Assembly (NCBI RefSeq): GCF_048569485.1
Contig: NC_134358.1
Span: 549,793,097-549,857,096, forward strand
DNA length: 64,000 nt
Reading direction: 5' to 3'
Origin: Anomaloglossus baeobatrachus
Taxonomy: Eukaryota; Chordata; Amphibia; Anura; Aromobatidae
Numbering within the stretch: the first letter of the stretch is position 1; each line of letters opens with the position of its first letter. Positions 37,901-46,900 of this stretch are shown here, piece after piece. Both the position numbers and the translations under genes were made by a program. The notes under the pieces are model-generated. The model was not told the origin of the DNA, searched no databases, and was given only the letters and a program-made list of their open reading frames with translations.

Positions 37901-40900
37901 GCAGGTCATCGATGCGTGGCATTGGGTACGCATCGGCGACCGTGACCGCATTGAGCCCCCTGTAGTCCACGCAGAACCGAGTGGTTCGGTCCTTCTTAGG
38001 GACGAGGACTACAGGCGAGGCCCAAGCGCTGTTGGATGCCTGGATCACCCCCAGCTTCAGCATCTCGTCAATCTCCTGGCGCATGTGTTGCTGCACCTCC
38101 AGGGAGACCCGATATGCTGAATGCCGGATCGGGGGATGATCCCCAGTGTCCACGTGATGGACAGCCAAGTCAGTCCTTCCGGGCTGGTTGGTAAACAACC
38201 CCCGGAAGGGGAGGAGGGTGGCCCACAGCTGGGACCGTTGGTCTTCCAAGAGCTGGTGGCCAACCTCCACATCCTCAATGGATCCGCCTGCCCTAACCTG
38301 GGCTAGCATATCCAAGAGGGTTTCCGCTTCTCCCTCCTCGGGCAGGTTGCACACGGGGAGCGCACATGCCTCCCGCTCATGATGTGCCTTCATCATGTTC
38401 ACATGGAAGGGCTTCCGCCTTCCACGGGCAGGGTCCAGGGTGACCAGGTACGTCACAGGGTTGAGCTGCTGGTACACGAGGTATGGGCCTTCCCAGGCTG
38501 CCTGAAGCTTGTCCTGTGGTACGGGGACCAGTACCCACACCTTTTGACCCACTTGGTAGGTCCTCTCACAAGCGTTCTGGTCGTACCAACGCTTCTGATC
38601 GGCCTGGGCTTGAGCCATATTGTCGTGTACCAGTTGCGTCAAGGCCTGCATTTTGTCCCGGAAGCGCATGACATACTCGATAACCGACACTCCAGGGGTG
38701 GCCAAATCCCCTTCCCAAGCCTCTTTCACCAGAGCCAGGGGGCCCCGCACACGTCGCCCGTACAGGAGCTCAAACGGTGAGAATCCTGTTGAGGCCTGTG
38801 GAACCTCCCGGTAAGCAAATAACAGGTGTGGGAGATACCGCTCCCAGTCACGCCCATGGGAGTCGACCAACATCTTAAGCATCTGCTTTAAGGTGCCATT
38901 GAACCGCTCGCACAGGCCATTAGTCTGTGGATGGTACGGGCTGGCCACCAGATGTCGCACCTGGACTTGCTTACAGAGGGCCTCCATCAGCTGGGACATG
39001 AATTGGGTCCCCCGGTCAGTGAGCATTTCCTGGGGAAAACCCACTCGGGAGAAAATCTCCAGCAATGCGGTGGCCACCTTGTCAGCCCGAATGGACGACA
39101 AGGCCACTGCTTCTGGGTACCGGGTGGCATAGTCCACTACCGTCAGTAGGAAGCGTTTCCCGGAGCTGCTGGGGATGGCCAGCGGGCCGATCAGATCCAC
39201 AGCCACCCTCCTGAAAGGCTCATCGATGATGGGCAGAGATACTAGTGGGGCTTTGGGGTGTGGCCCCGCCTTCCCCACTCTCTGACAGGTTTCACACGAA
39301 CGGCAGTAGGCAGCCACATCGGCCCCCATTTTTGGCCAGTAGAAATGCTGGTTTAACCTGGCCTTGGTCTTAGCGATCCCTAGGTGTCCGGCCATCGGAA
39401 TCTCATGTGCGATCCGCAACAACTCCGTCCGGAACGGATAGGGTACCACCAACTGTCGGTCCCTGGGCCACGCCTCCGGTGAACCCTGCTGGACCGTGGC
39501 CCGGTACAGCCGTCCTTGGTCCCAGACCACTCGCTCCGGGTCCGAGTCCGAGGGAGGCTGTGCCGCCTGCTCCTTAAGAGCTTTCAGGCTGTCGTCAGCT
39601 TCTAACGCTGCCTGAAACCCCTGACTAGATGTGGCCAGAATCGACGAGACTGTCACATCTTCAGTCAGTACCCCGGGACCTGTGTCCTGGCCTCCACCTG
39701 ACTCGGCTGCCACTTGGTCAGAAGGGGAAGAGCTATCGGACCTCCGGGAGGCCCCTTGGCTTCCAGCACTCCCACTGCGGGTGACAGCGGCCACAGCCGC
39801 TGCGACCGTGGGTCGTGCCTGCTCCTCCTCCGTTCCTGACCAAGTCGCCGGTTCAGGCAGACCTACCTGGCTTCCTGACACCCCGGTTGTGGGGGAACCC
39901 TGCACCGAGATCTTACCTGGGAGCACTTCCGCTCCTGGACCGGCCCCAATCTCACCTGCCTGTTCCCCTCCTGCAGCAACAGAACCCCGCTGTGAAATCT
40001 CTGGGGACCCCACATTTGCTGTGGTAGCCCCCACCCCACACACTGGTCCTCCCCCTGCAGCACCCTGCTCTCTGCTTATCCCTGCAGAGGGCAACAGATC
40101 CCAGCTCACAGGCTGGTTACTTGTAGAGGCATTGTCACACCTTTCTCTGACCCCCTCCCCTGTCACAGCTGCAGCTGAGTGTGCGTCTATGGTGTCTATG
40201 CAAGCAGAAATATCAGAGTTCACTCCCTCCTCCCTTACATCATTCATAGATAACACATTAACATTGTTAGGAGTCATGTCAGTACGGGCTGAAGGTTCAG
40301 CCCTTGGGGGGGGCCCAAACTGGGAGGTTATCTGCCCCAAATCTGTCCCAAGTAGCACGTTTGCAGGGATCCGATCAGTTACCCCCACCTCCCTCACCCC
40401 TCGCCCTGCGCCCCAGTCCACATAAATGTTAGCAACAGGCAGCGCCGGGTCAGTGCCTCCAATCCCGGAGACAGCGAGGGTTTTTCCAGGGATCAAGTCT
40501 TGGGGGGACACCATCTCAGGCCGCACCAGAGTCACCTCCGAGGCGCTGTCTCGCAGTCCTATGGTCACAGACCGGCCGACGGTGACAGGTTGGAAGCTGT
40601 CCAGGGACCTACCACCACCCCCACCCACACAATACACCTTGGGCGGCCCTTGGGACGGGGACGGAGCCGGGGCCTTGGGACGCTGAGGGCACATGGCCTT
40701 GAAGTGTCCAGGTAGGTTGCACTGGTGGCACCGTCTTGGTTCCGCCACGGGCCTGGAGAGGGGAGTTGAGGGGGACACCCCCTGCAGTCTAGGGGCAGGT
40801 GGGGCAGTCGCAGAATTCATCTTACCCCCTCTCCAGGTGCTGCTGGTGGCCGCTCTCCTGGCCTCAGGGGCCCGGTTGTTGGTGTAGTCATCGGCAAGGG

Positions 40901-43900
40901 CAGCTGTAGCCGTGGACCCCTTTGGCTTCTGGTCTCGGATGAACTGGCGGAGATCCTCAGGGCAGTTCCACAAGAGTTGCTCCGTGATGAACAAGTCCAG
41001 GATCTCCGGTCCGGTGGAAAGCTGCAGGCCTTGGGTCCAGTGGTCGGCAGCTCGGGCAAGTGCCCGCCTGTGGTCAGCCCAGGAGTCCTTTGGTCCCTTC
41101 TGTAGGCTCCGGAACTTCTTGCGGTAGGACTCCGGGGTGAGGTTGTACTGTTGGATCAGGGCCCGCTTGATGGTGTCGTAGCCCTGATCTGCCTCAGCAG
41201 GCAAGTCCCCAAGGACATCCAGGGCCTTACCCCTTAAACGGGGGGTCAGGTATTTGGCCCACTGGTCCTTGTTCAGATGGTGCTGCAAGCAAGTCCGTTC
41301 AAAAGCAGTCAGGAAAGAGTCCAAGTCTCCATCCTTCTCCAGCACTGGGAAGTCCTCAACACGGACCTTTTGGAAGTTTGGTGTTTTGAAGGTCACATGT
41401 GGCTGATGAGGGCCGGAGCTGAGCTAGCTGCAGCTGGTAGTCACGGTCTGCCTGTCGCTCTCGCTCTTCACGCGCTGCCTGCCGCTCTCGCTCCGCAGCC
41501 TCACGCTCTGCGTGCCGCTCTGCCCTGCGCTCTGCCAGGAGTTCCTTGTAGCCCTTCTGGTCTCCAGCCTGGAGAAGGGCCATAGCCATTTGAAGAAGGC
41601 TATCCGAGCCTCCCAGGCTCGGTGGAATGGCACGTGGTGATCTGCGGCACGCTGCGGAGCCTGGTGATTCACTGTCCCTTTCAGAGCGGAGGGCTGGCAT
41701 CTGGCTCGTTGAGGAACCTTGGGTGAGCTCCTCCTCATCTTGTCCAGCAGTGCCAGGTTGCGCAATGTCCTCGGCAGAACGGTTTTCTGGCGTCGAGCTC
41801 CTGGAGGACTCGTGGGCAACCTCCTCATTGCTGTCCACAGCACCGTCCTCCCTCTCTTCGGCTCCTGCCTTAGCATTGGCCAGTTGCATAGCTCTGCTCC
41901 TGGTGCCATCAGCCATTCTTGCAGACTTTTGGTCACTGACACAGAACTGACACCTGATGCCTCCACACACCTTACAGTATCTGCACTCTGACACTCTAGT
42001 GTTGAGCTAGTCTGAAGACCCCAGCAGCCACAGCTGCTGCAGGCAGTCTTTAGTGTCTGGGAGTATGGGTCTCACACTCACACACACTATTATCTCGATC
42101 CCACCGCTATGCCACCAATATGTCACAAACCACCGGGGGGGTCACTCAGAAATCCCCCGCGCTGGCTACCAGTACGTCACAATCGGGGGGTAACAAGTGG
42201 GGGTCACCCCTCCTTTATACCTCCCGACCGACAGACAGAGCACGTGACGCGCTCTCTAGCGCCCCTCTTATAGTCAGGCCAATTATGGAATTGCCCGACA
42301 ATAAGCAAGGAGGCCGCTATACTACTTATGCCGATTATTGAAGGGTCCCCGGTGAGAGTAAGGTATATATTCCCCCGACCTCCGCGGGCGGAATATATAA
42401 AATCTCCCCGAATCTCACTGGCCTCCCCACAATAATCCTTGGCACAATTCGCTGCCACCAACCGATTTACGGTAACTATTAGCCGAACACACAGACGTGG
42501 GATTCAAGATCGAGATAACAGAACAGCCCAAGATTAATTATATAATTTAATCAGCCTAAAGCACACTAGAACTACAATATATACAATAGGGAATCTACAG
42601 AATATACATATGTCAGAGTACAGTTACAGTCAAAGCATGGGTTACAAACAGGCATACACAGTTCCAGCAGTTACCTTGTTGCGTCTGGCCACAGGGGGGC
42701 GCTGTACCCAGGTTTCTAGGAACTCCCGCAGATGTTTCCTACACGTGCCCCCAGCGAAAAGAACACTGGAAAATGGCCGAAGTAGGGTTATCAACCTGGG
42801 CACATCCAGGTCCCCTCCTACCTTCGTGACCTCACAGGGAGCACTGCTCCACCCCTGGCTTGAGTTATGGACAATCCACAACATGGAGTATGGGCCATAA
42901 CTTTGCCTGGGAGCGTCGTAGGCGGACGCCAATGCTCTCATTGTGACAGTTATGAATTTAGCTACAGAACGAGGGGACTCATGACCTGTCTGCCAGTTCC
43001 CCATTGGCTGATATCACGCCTGGGGCATTTCCCAATGTCCTGCTCCCATAAAAAGGGTGTGCCGGCATCGTCCGCATGCAGAGACACCATTTTTATGGTT
43101 GCCATATTTATCGGAAATATGGCTTGCGAGATATGAACCATTTTTTACTGGAGTCGTTCTGTCTGGCTATTTCCATAGCCTTGCTAACTAGCTAGCAGCC
43201 CCCACTACAGGGTCACGGCAGGGAGTCATCCTGTGTCCATTGTCCCTAAGCCACCTAATTTCCATATCACAGGACATGGCCATGGGATTTGTTGCTAAAC
43301 CAGTTGTGTGAAGGAAAGGGGGGGTGACACCAGGAGAGGGCTTCCTGACATACTTGAATATCATGATTTATCGTCATCTCTCCGGATTTACCTCACAGAG
43401 GGATAGATAGATAGAGGGATAGATAGATAGAGGGATAGATAGATAGAGGGATAGATAGATAGAGGGATAGATAGATAGATTGTTTCTAGAATAAACAGTT
43501 TTGCTTCCAGAATTGTGACTGATTTTATATCACTTCCTCCATTCCGCAGATTGTGATATTTTTATGCGTTTCTACATGTTACTTTGTATGGAGTTGTATA
43601 ATCATGAGTGAGTCATGATGCAGCCGGACGCCGCTGAATGCCATCACTTACTTCTTTTCGGAGCGCAGGTCTCAAGACAAGACGCTTCGTCGCTGAAATT
43701 ATTATCATTTCCATAGCAGCCACTAAAAATAAACTTTTCACACTTCATGGTGATCAAGTTGAAGGCAAAACGCTTCAGATAGGCACGGCAAGGGCCCGCT
43801 TTTTGCTCCATCCTGCAAATTTTGGGGACTTCTAGAATTGCAAAAATAAGCAGGTTATAGGTTAATACAATGGATATATCCAATATATGATGAATCATAT

Positions 43901-46900
43901 AAAAACAAAAACATTCATAATATCAGTCAGACGCAGAGAAGTAGAAGCGTGAATGTTGTTCGGAGGTCACTTGACATTTGTGATTTTTAGTAGGACTTTT
44001 TAGTAGGACCATCATACGGCAGGAATATGACATATGGTGGCCGCTCCACCCTGAGGGTGTGAGCTACCGGCCAACCCTTCCATGTTAGTTTTCTGCTCCC
44101 TAATCATTAGCGCTTTATTTTGTGCTCCAGCTCACATACAGCGCTCTAGACCTTACCCAACTGGTCCACTCTTTCTAAGTTCTTGGCTGTCGAATGTAAG
44201 ATATTTTCATTAACATGAATGCCCGAATCATCTGAAAGAAACCCAACACAACCAATCAATATTACCCGATTCACATTCGGCAGGACCTGTCTACTCCATC
44301 CCGATAGACATAGAGACTTGAAAGCTGCTGACTGGTCTGACTGGATGTCCCTAAGGTCCATAGACAGTAGAAGTGGGTTTTTGAAGTGGAGACCAAAAAC
44401 ACTTTTAATAATGGGAACAAGTTATATTAACTAATTTTGAATGGAGGAAGGGACAATAATGGGGTCCTACACAATCCCTTCAGTTCATATGTAGCTTATG
44501 GTAGGATAGCCTGCAATCTGAAACAGAACTTTCCAAACTAAATAAATTCTTTATAATGATAAAAAGCAAAAAGAACTCTAAATAGGTTCTTCACAAGCAG
44601 CCCCAAATCACAGACTTATACATATATATTTTGAATTCAATTTTTTAGCCCAAAGTCCTCTTTTCTGTCTGTCATGGACTGTCTGTCATGGATGGTTGGC
44701 AACTGTGTGGATCAGTATTGAAATAGGGCAAAAAGAATTGTCAGAAGTTGAAAGAACTGACGAAAGTTGGCCAAAAAATTTACATAGTTGTTAGCTAAAC
44801 ATTTGTTGTGCTGACAGTTCTCCGATACCATACACACTCATCAACCATAATGTAGTCTCAGAAGAGCAAGTTGAGTGGTCTCTGAAGAGAACAACATGCC
44901 CGACCCTTGCTGTAGACGGCAAGTTGGGACCTTCCCATGTACACTAGATGGTTTTTCAATGGGTTTGACCAACATATATCTTTTGTGTGTGGTCACCCTA
45001 ACAAATGAAAAGCATTTCAAGCTTTTGCGGTAGTGTCCCACCCACCATCAATCAACTAAAGACCTCATCTAAAGGCGGCAAGTTGGGACATCCCCATACA
45101 TATTATATGGTTTTTCAGTGGGTACGACCAACATATATCTATTGTGTGTGGCCACCCTAACAAATGAAAAGAATTTCAGACTTTTGCGCATAGCAAACTA
45201 AAGACCTCATCCAAAGGCGGCAAGTTGTCAACCTTGGTGGACTTGACGGTCAACATTTTGGCTAATACACTCCTTCCCCGCACATTGCCTTCTTAAGGCT
45301 ACTTTCACACGTGTGTTGAACGGCATCCATAGCATTGCGTTGTGTGACGGATGCAACGGATGCGTTGCATATACTGGCACAATCGATGCTACAGATTGTA
45401 CAAAATAACGCAATCCGTTATAGGTTTTTTCCTTGACTTTACACATCTGAGCATGCACAGTTAAGTAAAGACGGATGCGCTAACGGAATCCGTCAAATGA
45501 CAGATTCTAACGGGATCCGCCACCATAGGCGTCCATTATAAAAACAACGAACGCCAATGGATTCCTGCAGGTTGCGGTTTTTTGACACTCCGCCAAGTGC
45601 AGATAAACACTACATGCAGCGTTCCATCCACCTGAAGGATGCAACGCAGCGTTGCCTGACGGATGCAACGCAAGGCCATCCATTGCTATCTGTAGCTAAT
45701 AGAAGTCTATGAGGAATAAAACGGTTTCCTGCAACGGTTACCGTAATTCCTCAAGGTGGTGGATAGCAACGGAAGCCGTCCAACACAAGTGTGAAAGTTG
45801 CCTTAGCAGGAAAGTAAGACAACATTGTCATCTCAGGAAACCAAAAGGATCTCCCTCTTGCATTGGATCCAGTCTTATGAAACAAGGGATCTTTTCAGGT
45901 CATTTTCGAAGTGACCAGCCTTGAAAGCAAGTGACCTGATCTTGTCTTAGCTTTGGTTGGATCTCATTGTTACATCAGACGGCCGTCTCAACCCCATACG
46001 ATAGAACATTAAAGCTCAAAAATTAACAATGCAAAAAAAAAAAAAAAAACCCAAAAACATGGAGGATCACTTATAAAATTAGGGGAACACTTGTGGCACC
46101 AATGGTCCAAATTTCAGTGGTAGGTCATTAATTGTGGGGTAAGTTCAGCAGATATAAACACAGCGTAATTCCATGTGGAGCCTTCCAGGTTTGTAGAGGG
46201 TCCTGCACAGAACTGATCAATGCCCATGATACCACGCAGCGTTAATACACAATAGGGCGATGGTCACATCAGGGATTGCTGACGAACTCACTTTTAATTT
46301 TCCAGCAAGTTTTTTCACAGTCTTCCAAGGTCTCAAAATTGTTATCATTTCCCCCGCAGCCTCCGTAGAGGAACACCTGACACGTCTGGGTGTAGCGGTC
46401 ATAATAGTAGTGGGGCAGCATGGCTTTACAGGGACCGTCATCCATGGGAAGGAGGCACGCGCTCATATCTGGAAGAAAATCATCACGTTATATTGCGGAT
46501 GTGGGTCAAAGTCCAAAAACATTCCCAGACAGAAAGCAAATAAGGGTGCATGGTGCAACCTCTCGAAGGACCAGCAAGATCCTGCACCAGAAAGACCTTT
46601 ACACTCCTGGATAGCGATGCAGCAGAGCCGAGTTTGTCGTTTTTCAGTCTGCATCGCTTGTGTAAAACCACATTACAAACTCATCACTTCTGTTTTGTAA
46701 GGATCTCACTGACTTTCCTATGGGTGCATATTCTTTTTGTACACAAAGGATGAAAATTGATCCTGTGCTACTACATGGTGCCATATTCTCCCCCTATAGT
46801 AATGCTACTAGGTGATGATAACCTACATGACAGACATTTGCATCCTTTTACAAATTAGCCAATGTCCAAATATCTCCAGTAGGGGACGCTAGAGAGCCAG

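Larger units (their letters stand above)
35529..43397 (-). mobile_element. Gmr1-like Gypsy LTR retrotransposon 2
   Basis: 7,869 bp with 1,277-bp LTRs at 35,529-36,805 and 42,121-43,397, in which I noticed no difference. It is flanked by the 5-bp duplication GAGGG (35,524-35,528 and 43,398-43,402) inside a microsatellite. The interior is very close to Gypsy element 1, while the LTRs differ clearly from those of element 1, so the two are separate subfamily insertions, not a duplication. Gag-pol occupies 36,801-41,994 on the minus strand in the same domain order; it appears to have about one break. Age: very recent. Confidence 0.94.
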
